A stretch of DNA of 64,000 nucleotides from Aquarana catesbeiana (GCF_042186555.1 NC_133325.1:668885639-668949638); one strand, 5' to 3'; shown: positions 47,235 to 60,129, numbered from the stretch's first letter. Translations and numbers: made by a program. Notes: generated by a model from the letters alone, not told the origin.

Positions 47235-47893
47235 CAGGGGTCTCCAAACTAAAGACTGTGGGCCAAGTTTGGCCGGCTGCAAGATTTGGTCTGGAGTTAG
47301 GGTCAGTGGCCTCTTACACAGGTCTCACAAGGTCTTTAGGTCAGCCTATGGTCTCTAATTCTCAGCAACATCCCCAATACCAACCCCCCCCCCCTCCCCT
47401 GGGTTTCCAGCGCAGGTTCCCCCAGCTGCGCTGTCATTGTATGTACCCCCCTTGGTTGCTAGGACTGCTGGTGCCCAACAATCACATACTTGCCCCAGGT
47501 ATTACAGGAAGACGACATTTCATCCACCCAGACCTGATCCACCTTCACCTGTTGCTACAGCCATGCTTCTGGGTTAATGAGATAAAGCGGGACTCTGTTC
47601 TAAAAGGGGCTCTGATCTATGGGGGACACTGATGGGGACTCATTTGAGGGGGACTTTGATGTAAGGGGGGGACTTTGAAGTAAGGGGGAACCTGATGGAG
47701 ATGCTGATGTAAGGGGGGTCTCTGATGTAAAGGGGACTCTCATGCAAATGAGAAATGACTGGGACCTTGTAAAACCCATGGAATAAAATCTAATTCATTC
47801 ACATTTTATTAACTTATTTATAAATGATTGTGACTTTTTTTGGCCAGTGAACATACAATCTGGCCCTCATTATGAAAAGTTTGGGGACCCTGG
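47235..47893. mobile_element. hAT-type element (about 659 bp)
   Basis: It starts CAGGGGTCTCCAAACT and ends AGTTTGGGGACCCTGG. Flanks CTTTGTAG and CTTTATAG match at 7 of 8 bases. Units GATGTAAGGGGG repeat near 47640-47740. It inserted beside or into the Tc1 remnant. No transposase. Confidence 0.7.
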
Positions 47894-48078
47894 CTTTATA
47901 GTAAACTAAAATGGGATACTATTTATTTTTATTTTTTTTGGTACCACAATTGAAGATTCCCTTAAAACATTCATTAATCCATTTTATATATGTAAGCAAC
48001 CCAAAAGTCTGATTACAAAAACGCTACTGCACAGTGAAATCCATTATCTGCAGTACACACAGACACACAACCTGACAA

Positions 48079-48355
48079 AGTGGTTGTAAAGGCTAAAGGT
48101 TTTTTACCTTAATGCAGTCCTTATACTTACCTGATCTCACTGGTTCAGAGATAGCAGACACAGGCAGCGTTGCTCGGGATCGAGCCCGCAGCTGTGCCAC
48201 AATAGGAAGAGGGTTCCTGTGGTTGCACACCAAGAAGAGTAGAAGCTAGGAGTGCTGGCAGGGGGCCCAAGGAGAAGAGGGGCTACTCTGAGCAAAACCA
48301 TTGCACATAGCAGGTAACTACAAACCTTTTTTTTTTATTAGCCTTTATAATCACT
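48079..48355. mobile_element. AGTGGTT-type TTAA element, internally deleted
   Basis: It starts AGTGGTTGTAAAGGC and ends TTTATAATCACT before TTAA (48356-48359). The left TTAA has decayed to ACAA. Confidence 0.6.
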
Positions 48356-48359
48356 TTAA

Positions 48360-49566
48360 TCCTATTTATCAGCATTAACAATTTCAATGATGACTTTATA
48401 AGTGCTCACATAATCCACGGTTGTGTCATTTGTCCATATACACACTGTAAAGCTGAAGCAAGAGAAAATGGAGCAATTACCTGTATCCACCAGTAAGTTT
48501 CATCTTTCATTCACCAAACAGACTAGGGTGGACTGCTCTATATGACTGTATATAGCTTCATACAAGCTTCAGAAGCCTAATCCAATGTAACTATGCACAT
48601 CATCATGAAAATCACAGTTTAATCAAAGCAAACAGGCACAAAAGTATGGAATTAACATGCTGTTACCTATAACTTTCATTTATCAAGCAATTCTAAGAAG
48701 CTAATGAAAGCATTCAGTGAGCTACTATTGCTATCCGGCAAATACTGAAACTGCATTAAAAGTCATAAAGGGGATGTGTAATCCCCTGCAGAATAAACTC
48801 ACAAAGCTCTCTACAGGATCATGGGGAGGGCAGTTGGTGTTTAATTCCTGAAGGCTGTTCTGTATTACTTTTTCTCCCTCTGGTACCTGTATCACCAATC
48901 ACATTTAAACTTCCAAGGTAGGTTTGAATCTGATGGGCGACTAAAAGAAACATGAACTTCTGGTTTATACTTGTGTCAGTAAGCATATCACCAGCAGATG
49001 CGTTTCAGAATAACCAGATCACAGAAAAAGGAGATGAATGTAACCTGATGTAGTAGTGTCTAAAAATTAAACATCTTAGTAGGTAAGTTGTGCTACCTGT
49101 TCAAGATTTCATTTTCAATCCCTGCAGTAGTGTATCTTTAATTTTTTTCTTTTAGATGTTCCACAAGGTCACTGGCATAGGTGCCCTGAGACATTTGCAG
49201 ACATTGTTATCTAAAAGTCTACAAGCTTACAAATGTACTGTATTCCCTAACACAAAGCATCTTTCAGCAATTTTTCAGACTGGCTGTATTGTGCTGTGCC
49301 AACCCAAACATTTATTTATCATATCTGTGTCAAGTACACGTTTTGACAGTCCAGGAACAACATCTACCTTCTGCCAACATGGGCTGTGAGCAGCTGCATT
49401 GTATGATTTATTAGAGTGTGTGCAAATCAAGACAAATCAAGCAAAGACTGTATCAGGAACTGCTTGTAAGCAAAGCACCCATGCCAGCGTTTTCTTTGGA
49501 AAGCTGTGTAGGTAATAAACAGAACTTGCAAATGGGAAGGTAAGTTAAAATAATACACACGCTTAC
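48360..49566. other. CUX1 intron, no gene
   Basis: Apparently unique sequence up to the donor of the large exon. No recognised element. Confidence 0.4.
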
Positions 49567-50387
49567 CTTTTCACCGAATATCCTTTGGCAGATGCCATTT
49601 TTTGCAAGTTTCTCTTTAACTTGACGGGTGAGCTCGATGGTGTCCACTTCCTGGTACATGTACACCTCATACTGTTCAGGAGTTAGTGGAGGGACAGACG
49701 GTTTGGCTGGTTTGGTTATAGATACAACTGGAGATGAAGGCAATGGACTGTTCTGGGGCGTTTCACTGCGGCTGGCTCCTGTCATGCTGATTTCTGAGCT
49801 CTGCGAATAAGGAGACTCAGCATTTGGCCACTCCTTCCAGTACTCTGAAGAAGACGAGGGCCCTTGTCGGTCCGGCCTGTTCTGAGTGATAAGTTTCTCC
49901 TTTGTGCAGTTGGACTCTTCAACTTTTGTATCTTCAGGGGGTGCCGTTGTTCTCCTGTCATGTGGAACTGTGTTCCACCAATGGTCTTTCCATGCAGTAC
50001 CTCGTCCCAGCTCATTTTTCACATGCCTTAGCATTCCCTGCGTAGATTCGGTCATGCTATGAATGTCTAACATTGACGTCTCTTGGGGCTCTTTTTTTAC
50101 GCTACAAAGGCTCTGTAAGGTAGAGATGCCAGAGTCCACAACGGGTGTGTGTTTCTTCAGTGACATGGTTAAGGGAGAGTAACTAGACACTGAAGACACT
50201 GCAGTGGTAGAGATAAGTTTTGGAGAAATGATGGCAAGATCAGCTTGGGACAGAGATGCCGTTTTTAAGGCAGGTTCAAAAGCAGCTTGCTGGGCTTCCA
50301 TTTCTCGTCTTGCTTGTTGTAGAATGGACCGAATAGTGTCATCAGAATTACCACTGCTAGATGCTGAAGAGGGCTGAGCCGGCTCAA
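49567..50387 (-). CDS. CUX1: CUX1 large internal exon: inter-Cut linker and first half of Cut repeat 2
   Basis: This 821-nt exon carries 273 full codons after two bases of a split codon. It opens with VEPAQPSS, then a helical stretch (SILQQARREMEAQQAA), then a long Ser/Thr/Pro-rich low-complexity linker. It contains SEYWKEWP and SETPQNSPLPSSP, both diagnostic of CUX1. The last roughly 40 codons start Cut repeat 2 (DTIELTRQVKEKL, then CQRIFGEK). Two lysines fit the SUMO consensus (VKKE and VKNE); this is a motif match, not evidence of modification. The acceptor is CCTGCAG|TT and the donor is AAG|GTAAGC. Longer open frame upstream of the acceptor is intron. The linker is less conserved than the Cut halves, as expected for this family. 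Confidence 0.96.
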
Positions 50388-50510
50388 CTGCAGGAACAAG
50401 TTTAAATAAATTAGATACAAATTTTAATAATCTAACCAACAGTCACAGCCTGTAAAATAAGTTGTTTGTACTTACCATAAAATCTATTTCTTGGAGTCCA
50501 CTGAGAGTTA

Positions 50511-53500
50511 AAGGAATTCAGAAACAGTTGGGTTATATTACTGCCTACAGAAGATTTAGGACACTGGTAAACAGAAAAATTGCAAGCCAACCCCTGTATA
50601 TTCCCCTCCTCTACCAAGCATTCCTCAGTTTTGTGAAAAGCAGTAGCAGGGCAAAGAAAAAAAACGTAGAGGGGTGGACCCTGTGACCCCAAGAAATATA
50701 TTTTACAGCAAGTACAAAAATCGTATCTTCTCTCTCATCCACTGAGGGACAAAGGAATTCAGAAACAATTGGGACGCTCAAAAACAGTGAGGGGTGGGCA
50801 ACAGACATTGAAAGATCCATGAAGTCAATGGGAACCATCTGCATGTAGGGAAATCTGAAACACCAATGCCGATATCTGAACCAGATGAGATGAAGTTTCC
50901 TGCATAACAGGGAAAGTTTCCAACACCAAAGAAAGGCCACAGAGCATTACATGATGCTCAAGACCATGACAAAAGTGATCACCGTTCGAAAAAAAAGGCT
51001 ACACCATCAGAAGGCTATGAAAAAAAAAAATCAGGTAAAACAACATACCAGATACTTTAGAAGGAAGAAAAAGACAAACAATGTGATGTGGTCAAAAGGA
51101 AAGAACACTGGGGCAAGTTCCCAGGAGAACAGATATCCAGAAGGAATCTTGGGCAAAAGGAGATTCACAAGAAAAGACTAGTTGGTTTAAGTGTAAAGGC
51201 TCACACCTGAAACTTCCAACCCTTAGGATACAGGAAAGGAATGTTCTACGATAGGAATGAAGTTTCCTGGCCAGACACCCAATCTCACAATGAGATATCC
51301 AAGGAATATGAGATTCCTTACAGAGCAATATCCAACAAGGATAGCTAAATGACCCTTTAGACTGGTAGAAAAACCAGGGGTTCCATCAGCAATCTGGCTA
51401 GCTAAAGAGTAGGGAGCCCAAGAAGTACCTCTACAAGGGTTTGCAAAGATGAGGGTATACCACAACACCAGAACAACAAGAGGATAAGCACAGACTCATC
51501 CACTTAAACACCCAGAAATGTCTCTTGGGCCTGAGAGAGAAACTCTGCAGGACCTGCCCAACAATATGATTTTAGAAATCAGCATAACTGGCCAGGTCCA
51601 ATGAAGTTTTAACAGTCGTGGAGCGAGAAACAAGAACCTTAGCCATGCTGCTAAGAACATTCATCTAATTAAGAACAGAATAGAAAAAGGATCTGGAGGA
51701 ACTTCCTCAAGAAGTTGCAAATCAGCTTTGTAAGGAGAACGTATCTCCAGGTGATCAGGTACCCCATAAAAGCCTCTAGATGTACTCTTTCCCCAATAAG
51801 TGGGTACCAGCAGCAGGATCCCACCATGTCTGCCTGTTGACAATCCAGGAGTGCACATCCAGGGATAATTTATTCCTGCCTTACAGGAGATGAGGAGCAC
51901 CCAAGTGCAAAAACCTCTTTCTTCGGTGTAGAGAATATTGATTGGGGAGAGCCGGATGGTAATGCCCTGTCTCTTAGGAGGCAATGCGATCAAGAGCAAC
52001 ACTTTGTGTTGTCCAACATAAGCAACAGGACACTTGTCTTGTCAGAGGCATATTTCCTAAAACTTCCTGAAGTTAAAAGAAAGGTCCCAAACACCTAAGT
52101 TGAATACAACAGAGTCCAGCTTGGGAAACCAAATCACAGTACATTCCACTCAAAGAAGGGACCATCTGGCATGTGGACACCCCCAGCAAGCAAAGCCCAA
52201 CCAGGGCAGTAAAAAAGGATCACCCCATTCATCCTAAAAGATTGAAGGGGAAAACTAGGGACTTCTTGGTTTATAGAGCCCCACCTTTAGTCCAGGCCCC
52301 CAGGAATAAAAGGGTGCCAAAAAAGACAGCGTCCACGAGAGAAGGGGAGACTATGTTATGCAGGTATTCCCTTAATGCCCTACAAACCCCTATAAGGAAA
52401 AAAGGGGCAATTTCCCTGGCAGTTAGGAATGGTCAAATGACCCACATTTGCAGCCACCTTTATCAAGGGTTTGAGCTGAACAGCCTCGCCCCTGGGTGAA
52501 CAATAGTTTTCAACATTAGATGCCTGTGAGAGGCCCCATCTGGCTGAAGTTTGCAGGCATTAGGCCCTGTCAAAAGGTTTTAACCGCAAGGGTCCAAAAA
52601 AAAAAAAAAAAAAATCGACCCTCTTCCAAGAAGGTTATCCCAGCACTTAACAGTGGGGATGCCGGGAAAAGGAACTAGGGTAGGCATAAGGTTTGGTGCT
52701 TCAGATGCCTCTAAAGGACGCTATGTTCCTTCCTAAAGAAGGGAGTAGTAGGAACTGGTCTAAACCAGCCTTGTAGGTTAGGTAATTCTTTTGGAGAGGG
52801 GGAATGTTGATCTATACCATGTACCACAATGGGATTTTACAGTATCCAAGTATATAGAATTATTATAAGGAAAGGAGCCTAAATCCATGTGGGGTACAGT
52901 TTCCTAAGTCAAGTTTGCACTTAAACAGAAACACAAGGTCCTTATGAAAGGGTTCAGCTGATTCCTGGCTTTAAACCATTGAGCTAAGTGGGCTCTGAAG
53001 CTCTTCAAATTTCTGCTAATGAAATATGAGGATATAGGATTCTTCTGATCTGTCTGCAAATCTCCTGCGTTAAGGCAGGAGCCATCTCTGGCCTAGGTAA
53101 TGACCAGTCTAGAGCTGGTTCAAAGGGATTACACTCCTTGAGATTTAATCGAGTCAGATGCTCTTTTTTTTACGTTATCAGTATGCCAACCATGTAACCA
53201 GAGTACTCTACACATTTTTATGGACATCGTCTTCCAGGCAAGACACAAGCTTAAATGCTCAAAACAAGCCATCACAACTACAGCACAAGCCTCCAAACAT
53301 TTGCTCCAGACACTCTATGAAATGGAGCCTACCCCAGTGGTATAAGAACCATGACAATTTACTTATTCTGTAGCGTTCTGACAGACTAAGGTTACCATCA
53401 GCATGAAGTGGAGGACCAGACCAGTCAATTCAAACTTGGATTTTAAGAGGGAGTCTATCTGTTTGTCCATGGAATCTTGAAAGCTGGGCATAGCCCCAAC

Positions 53501-54712
53501 CAGTCCAGTGTTCTCTCTATTAAGGTCGATTGCAAGTGCACCCATGGTACGAATAGACACCCGCTCAGGTGGGCCTAAGACCACTCAGAGTGATTCCAGC
53601 TGGTATAGAGGAATGAGTCATATAGTTCAGTGGTCATCAACCCTGTCCTCAAGGCCCACTAACAGGCCAGGTTTTATGTATTACCTTGAGGAGATACAAA
53701 CTAGAATACTGCTATCACTGAGCAGCAAACCTGGCCTGTTAGTGGGCCCTGAGGACAGGGTTGATGACCACTGATATAGTGGATGCAGTGGGAGGGTCTC
53801 TGCAGCCACTGAAGCTCTAAAAAAAAAAAACAAGACCTAAAACAGCAGGCTAATCCTCCATAGTAACCTGCACTGCATCAATATGGTCTGAAACAAGTCC
53901 CTGTAAATCTGAGTCAAAGGTAAAGGAAGTGCAGAATCTCAAAAAAGTAACTTTCCGATAGACTATTAGGAATGGCAAAGCAACTAGGTCCAACTATGAG
54001 GATTTCTGGTGAATGGAAGTGACCAGGACAGTGAAAATAGACCAGAGGATTTTGTTTAGTATTTAGACCAGAGAATGGAGATTTACATGGTGCTTCGGTA
54101 GCAGTAGTCAGGCTGAAAGGTGGAAAAGAGATGTAGTGCATACATGCATCGCTGCATACAGCAGATGACATCAGCACTCGGCAACTCAGCCTTAACCCTT
54201 ACTGTGGTTAAAACCAGCAGTGGTAGGAAGTTTAAAAAGGTGCCCAACAGTGAGGCAACTTTTGATACCAAATGGCCTTACTCAAAAAGTGAGTCTTTAG
54301 AAAAAGGATCACACCCGCGGCTGTACCATGACCCGGAAAACTCTCTGCAGCCACAATGAAGAGGCCAGTGCCAGAAATGCCACAATGAAGAATCCAGTGC
54401 CTAAAGGTCACATTCCAGGCTAGCCCAGCATGTCCAATCCAACAGGGTCCAGGTATGGCCTCCAAGGCTAAAGCTGCGCAAAATTCTGGATAGCGGTTAT
54501 CAAGAGCCCAGCTCAAACAACAGCATAGAAAGGAATCTTGATTGAAGTCACTGAGATAAAAGCTTTCAACCTACTAGGACATTTGCAAAAAACTGAGGCA
54601 TGTGGGGTAGAGGAGGAGTTATACAGGGGCTGGCTTGCAATTTTTGTGTTTATCAATGTCCCAAATTTACTATTGGCAGCAGTAAATCTTCCCTGTTTCT
54701 GAATTCCTGTGT
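50511..54712. repeat. Large unclassified repeat with about 190-bp inverted ends
   Basis: Left (about 50511-50640: GGAATTCAGAAACAG ... ATTGCAAGCCAACCCCTGTA ... CTCAGTTTTGTG) is matched in reverse at about 54560-54712. The interior (4 kb) has no recognised gene; its longest ORF (52173-52499, 108 codons) is not recognisable. A hAT MITE is nested at 53628-53773. It begins about 120 bp from the acceptor of the large CUX1 exon. Class unknown. Confidence 0.6.
53628..53773. mobile_element. hAT-type MITE (146 bp)
   Basis: ATATAGTT (53620-53627) and ATATAGTG (53774-53781) match at 7 of 8. The ends CAGTGGTCATCAACCC and GGGTTGATGACCACTG are perfect inverted repeats, extending imperfectly to about 45 bp. 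Confidence 0.8.
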
Positions 54713-54861
54713 TCCTGCACAAGGATTAATACCAATAGTTGAGTCTGTGTTGTGTTCAAAGTTGAATAGGACTCTTCACATTCAACACACTGAATCAAGT
54801 ATACACAGTAAACTCTAAACTGAGAATAGACAGCAATTACTGCCTTGTGGATATATATGTA

Positions 54862-56381
54862 CAGTATTTCACAAAAGCGAGTACACCCCTCACATTTTTG
54901 TAAATATTTTATTATATCTTTTTATGTGACAACACTGAAGAAATGATACGTTGCTACAATGTAAAGTGGAGAGTGTACAGCTTGTATAACATTGTAAATT
55001 TGCTGTCCCCTCAAAATAACTCAACACACAACCATTAATGTCTAAACCAAAAACAACAAAAATGTAGTACACCCCTAAGTGAAAATGTCCAAATTGGACC
55101 GAAAGGGTCAATATTTTGTGTGGCCATGACAACACCATGGAACTGGTGGATGTTATAGACCTTGCGCTCCTCCACCTTCCGTTTGAGGATGCCCCGCAGA
55201 TGCTCAATAGGGTTTAGGTCTGGAGACATGCTAGACCAGTCCATCACCTTTACCCTCAGCTTCTTTAGCAAGGCAGTGGTCATCTTGGAGGTGTGTTTGG
55301 GGTCATTATGTTGGAATACTGCCCTACAGCCCAGTCTCCGAAGGGAGGGAATCATGCTCTGTTTCAGTATGTCACAGGGCATGTTGACATGTACTGTAGC
55401 TCCCCAGTGCCAGCAGCACTCCTGCAGCCCCAGACCATGACACTCCCACCACTATGCTTAACTGTAGGCAAAACACACTGGTCTTTGTACTCCTCACCTG
55501 GTTGCCACCACACATGCTTGACACCATCTGAACCAAAGAAGTTCATCTTGGTCTCATCAGACCACAGTACATGGTTCCAGTAATCCATATCCTTAGTCTG
55601 CTTGTCTTTAGCAAACTGTGGGCTTTCTTGTGCATCATCTTTAGAAGAGGCTTTCTTCTGGGGGGACAGCCATGCAGACCAATTTAATGCAGTGTGCATA
55701 TGGTCTGAGCACTGACAGGCTGACCCCCCACCCCTTCAACCTCTGCAGCAATGCTGGCTGCACTCATACGTCTATTTACCAAAGACAACCTCTTAATATG
55801 ACGCCAAGCATGTGCACTCAACTTCTTTGGTCGACCATGGCGAGGCCTGTTCTGAGTGGAACCTGTCCTGTTAAACCGCTATATGGTCTTGGGCACCATG
55901 CTGCTCAGTTTCAGGGTCTTGGCAATCTTCTTATAGCCTAGGCCATCTTTATGTAGAGCAACAATTCTTTTTTTCAGACTTCAGAGAGTTCTTTGCCACG
56001 AGGTGCCATGTTGAACTTCCAGTGACCAGTATGAGACAGTGAGAGCGATAACACCAAATTTAACACACCTGCTCCCCATTCACACCTGAGACCTTGTAAC
56101 ACTGACGAGTCACATGACATCAGGGAGGGAAAATGGCTAATTGGGCCCAATTTGGACATTTTCACTTAGGGGTGTACTCACTTTTGTTGCCAGTGGTTTA
56201 GACATTAATGGCTGTGTGTTGAGTAATTTTGAGGGGACAGCAAATTTGCACTGTTATACAAGCTGTACACTCACTACTTTACATTGTAGCAAAGTGTCAT
56301 TTCTTCAGTGTTGTCACATGAAAAGATATAATAAAATATTTACAAAAATGTCAGGGGTGTACTCACTTTTGTGAGATACTG
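54862..56381 (-). mobile_element. Tc1/mariner element E (1520 bp)
   Basis: It starts CAGTATTTCACAAAAG and ends CTTTTGTGAGATACTG, flanked by TA at 54860-54861 and 56382-56383. The inverted repeats are about 240 bp with inner direct repeats (AGTACACCCC). It encloses one defective transposase gene. Confidence 0.92.
55035..56009 (-). pseudogene. Tc1-like transposase pseudogene of element E
   Basis: The start MAPRGKELSEV is followed at once by a stop or frameshift. Later segments are clear: KQTKDMDYWNHVLWSDETKM (first Asp), KHSGGSVMVWGC, then in another frame FQHNDPKHTSK and SPDLNPIEHLRG (Glu). In the second motif the usual HDND has lost residues. After KRKVEERKVYNIHQFHGVVM the frame runs directly into the inverted repeat, so the normal C-terminal tail is deleted. 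Non-functional; multiple independent lesions. Confidence 0.88.
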
Positions 56382-56383
56382 TA

Positions 56384-56819
56384 TATACTAAGTATATACA
56401 GTATATATCATGTAGTCTGATGATGCAGTTTATTTGAAGAGCTAACAAGATGGAACTGAAAGGAACGTACACTAGGTGATGGTACAGTGTTCACATGTAT
56501 GAATCCTTAAAAGGAGTTTTCCACATTCATGTAAAAAGCCCTTCAGCTGATCAGCTTGCGAGTCAGTAGATTTGCATGGCAGAAACCAAGTTGCCTTTCC
56601 TTATATCTGTTTTTAGCAATCTGCATTTCTACACTCCAAATTTAACAAATCTTCCTCTAAAATGCATGTATCTGAACTGTTCTTTACAGTTTAGAAAGAT
56701 TTGTAATTTGCCATGATTCATACTAAAACATTTGGGTTGATTTATGAAAGAAATAGAGACTGTATACTTCATCGTGAATGGTAATTTAGCATAGTAAACA
56801 AGGTGAAGCTGTATTCACT
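56384..56819. other. CUX1 intron, no gene
   Basis: No recognised element. Confidence 0.35.
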
Positions 56820-56823
56820 TTAA

Positions 56824-57269
56824 AGTGGTTCTAAAGCCTTAAGGTGTTTTATATAAATGCATTAAGCTAAAAAAACTCTGTGCTGTAGGACACCCCCACA
56901 TACTTACCTGAGCCCAATCTTGATCCAGTGCTGTACACAAGTGCACCTGATCTCTCCCTCCTCACTGGGCAGATTGATAGTAGTGGGAGCTATTGGCACC
57001 CACTGCTGCCAATCAAATCCTGTGGCGAGGGAGCAGGGGGTGGGGCTGAGCTACCCTGCCTGTGTCTATTGATGCAAGCCTACACAAGTGCCACTATAGA
57101 AAGCGGCTTTCTATTGGAACACTTGCTGAAGAGGAGGAGCCAGGAGTGCCAGCGGGGGGGACCCCAGAAGAAGAGGATCGTGGCTGCTCGGTGCAATGCT
57201 ATTGCACAGAGCAGATAAGTATAACATGTTTATTATTTGAATAAAAAAAATTGAAGCTTTATTATCACT
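56824..57269. mobile_element. AGTGGTTCTAAAG-type TTAA element, complete copy (446 bp)
   Basis: TTAA at 56820-56823 and 57270-57273. It starts AGTGGTTCTAAAGCC and ends TTATTATCACT. It shares its right TTAA with the next element. Confidence 0.75.
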
Positions 57270-57273
57270 TTAA

Positions 57274-58479
57274 CCACTTGACCTCCAAAAAGATTTACCC
57301 CCCTTCCTGACTGCGATACAGCACTGTGTTACTTTAACTGACAATTGTGTGGTCGTGCGTCCTTTTTTACCACATAAGGTGGTATTTGATCACCTCTGCG
57401 TTTTTTTATTTTTTGCGTTATGAACAAAAAAATACTGACAATTTTGAAAAAAAATAACAAACAATTTTATTTACTTTCTGCTATAAAACATATCTAATAA
57501 TAAAAATAATCAAATTTTTCATCAATTTAGAGGCAACATGTACAGGAAGTCCCTGATTTATGAACACCATATGGACTGTAGGTTTGTTCGTAAGTCGAAG
57601 TTGTTCGTAAGTCGCAACACTGCATTTGTAAGTGTAACTTCCAGTTGGAACACTGCATTCGTAAGTGTAACGTCCGCCTGTGCATGGATGTGGGATGTTC
57701 CGGGCGCTTGTTATGTTATCTGGGGCTCTTCTGGCCATGCAGTACATGTAGCACTGTAGTAAAGGATGTGTCCAGAGGTATCTAGGACCAGCGTGGAGCA
57801 CAAGTGGCTGGCATTTGAGGTTGTTCGTAAGTAGGAGTCGTTCGCAACTCGGGTGTTCGTAACTCGGGGACTGCCTGTATTCTGCTTCGTATTTTTGGTA
57901 AAAAAATCCCAATAAGCCTATATCGATTGGTTTGCGCAAAAGTTATAGCATCTACAAACTATAGTCAGCGACTTATAGCGCGACTATGATATTGTGGCGG
58001 ACAATTTGGACACTTTTGGGGACCAGTGACATTATTACATTGATAAGTGCTAAAAAAAAGAATGCAGTCACTGTACTAATGACACTGGCTGGGAAGGGGT
58101 TGACATCAGGGGCGATTAAAGGGTTAAATGTGTTCCTAGCTAATGCTTGTGTACTGTGGGGAGGTGTTTTTACTAAGGGAAGGCATAGATCTGTGTCCCT
58201 GCTTGCAAGAACACAGGATCAATGCCTTCCCTATTGACAGAACGGCAATCTGCCTTGTTTACATGGGCAGATCGTCGGTTTGCCTATGTACTAAACAATC
58301 GGTGGGTGCCAGCGGACATTGAGTCTGCGGTACCCACTGCTGGGCTCCTGCTGTGTGTGATTGCAGCGGGAGCAAGCCAACGGTGGCGCACATCCTACCT
58401 GGATCATGTGTATATACGTGATCTAGCGATAGCTGCCGCCCTTTAGCAGTAAAACTGCTATAGGGCGGTCAGCAAGCGC
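57274..58479. mobile_element. TTAA-flanked element, copy 7 (contains a TA-type MITE)
   Basis: TTAA at 57270-57273 and 58480-58483. The ends are CCACTTGACC and AGCAAGCGC. Family landmarks are present. It is interrupted at 57543-57877. Confidence 0.82.
57543..57877. mobile_element. TA-flanked MITE with CAGGCAGTCCC-type ends (335 bp)
   Basis: TA at 57541-57542 and 57878-57879. The ends are CAGGAAGTCCCTGATTTATG and CTCGGGGACTGCCTG. Removing it restores the host motif ATGTATTCTGCT found in other copies. Internal GTTCGTAAGTCG units repeat. Confidence 0.82.
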
Positions 58480-58483
58480 TTAA

Positions 58484-60129
58484 ATAACCAATGCGTTGGG
58501 GGGGGGGGGGGGGAACAGGATTTTTGCTTGCATGACTGGATGATTGTTGTAAACACAACTTCTACTTATTCAATAAGTCAACATACACTTTCCAAGGAAA
58601 ACATACACTTCAATTTTGCTAATTAAAACAGTCAATATTCCTTTAATTGTTCAAAACCATTTTCCACTGAGCAGCAGGTAACACAGGAAGCTAAAGAAAG
58701 AGAGAGTGGTGTTGCCTGCCTAATAAGGCAAAGTGAGAGGGCTAAACAGAATTAAAAAAGTGTTTAATAATGGTGGACATTGGGCATGTTATAAACACCC
58801 CAAAAAAAAATGATCTTAGTACACTGGACGCATAATGCATGCCTTGTCCTTATCCTCTGCTGCTTCTCGCTCTGTATTTGCTGTCAATTCCTAGTTGTCA
58901 TTAGGAAAGCTGGGCATTGTTGTGTAAATGCAGCAGCTATTACAGCAACTGCTGTAAAAAACAAACCTTCTGACAGCGTTTATAAACACTGTGAGATACA
59001 AAGTAACGGGTTGCAGGAAAGAAATTTGCATGATTCCCCCATCAACAAAGACAATGCTGACATGGGAATCCCTCCTGCTGAGACATTGTATTCTCCCAGG
59101 GGAGGGGGGAGCTGTCCCTACTCAGGACCGGTTCAAAACTGCAACACACATGAATGGGTTCCACATTCCTCTGCAATCCACTGCAGTGCAATTTGGCAGT
59201 GGCTGAAATCACACTGGAACATACAAAAAGTTGTGCATGCACTACTTTGAAAAATGTACTGCACCGAATCGAATGGTACTGTGGCCATGCCTGAAAACAC
59301 ACTGCATTTGCCAACTGCATGTGGAGTGCTATTACCAAATGTATTGGCACCCGCAGCAGATTGCAAAGGCAGTGAATTTTGAATGCGGTGCGGGAAATTT
59401 GCATGGAACCTACCTTTCCAGCAACACGTTATGGTGTGAACCAGCCCTCAAAGTGAAACTTTTCAAAGTGAAGAAAGCCTGCTCCTATTCAATGTGACTA
59501 ATCTAATCAAATTGTATAAAAACTGTAAACCAGACAGCAGTCTATTCGATTGACTTAGCAAGCTCTATCAGCAACAGAGGAATTTTGTTGCCCCCTTTTA
59601 ATTGACCAAATAGGTGTGTGTGCTGAGGAACCGGTTGGAAAATAGGATCAATTTTTGACTTAGGACTAATAGATTGCTTAATATTTTCAGTCAATTGCAA
59701 AGCACAAAACAAAAATGAGTGGGCTTCATTGTTAAATGTTTTCAGTTGATGAAATGCTTTTTTGTATCCGCTTGTGCCTAGATCACAAATTGCTACATGT
59801 ATGGCCACCATTCAATTTCCTTCTATTCATGTTCTGCTTACAGCTCAAAATTTTGTCTGTGTATTACTAGGACAAAGAGGATAAATCTCCTCAGCAGAAC
59901 ATAAAGCAATAAAAAAACCTCACAGAGGTCCTAACCCTTCCTCCCCAAAAAAAGAGTTTTCACTTTAGATATACTTTATGGACACATTATTTCTCTCCAG
60001 ATGGAAATAACTACAAGTCTCAAGATGTCCTACTTTTTTTCAGGCTCTAGTTATAAGAGTTCCACAGTGTGTTCTACAATGACTTTATAATCATTACTCA
60101 TATACAGGTTGATGGCCAATGACACTTAC
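58484..60129. other. CUX1 intron, no gene; one repeat copy at 58970-59140
   Basis: G-run at 58498-58513. The GATTCCCCCATCAAC ... ATCCCTCCTGCTG ... ATTGTATTCT repeat at about 59030-59100 recurs near 60485-60580 and 63390-63490. The rest is unassigned. Confidence 0.4.

Noticed and set aside
52173..52499. 108-codon basic ORF
   Set aside because: No recognisable domain; inside the large repeat, with nothing to support expression.
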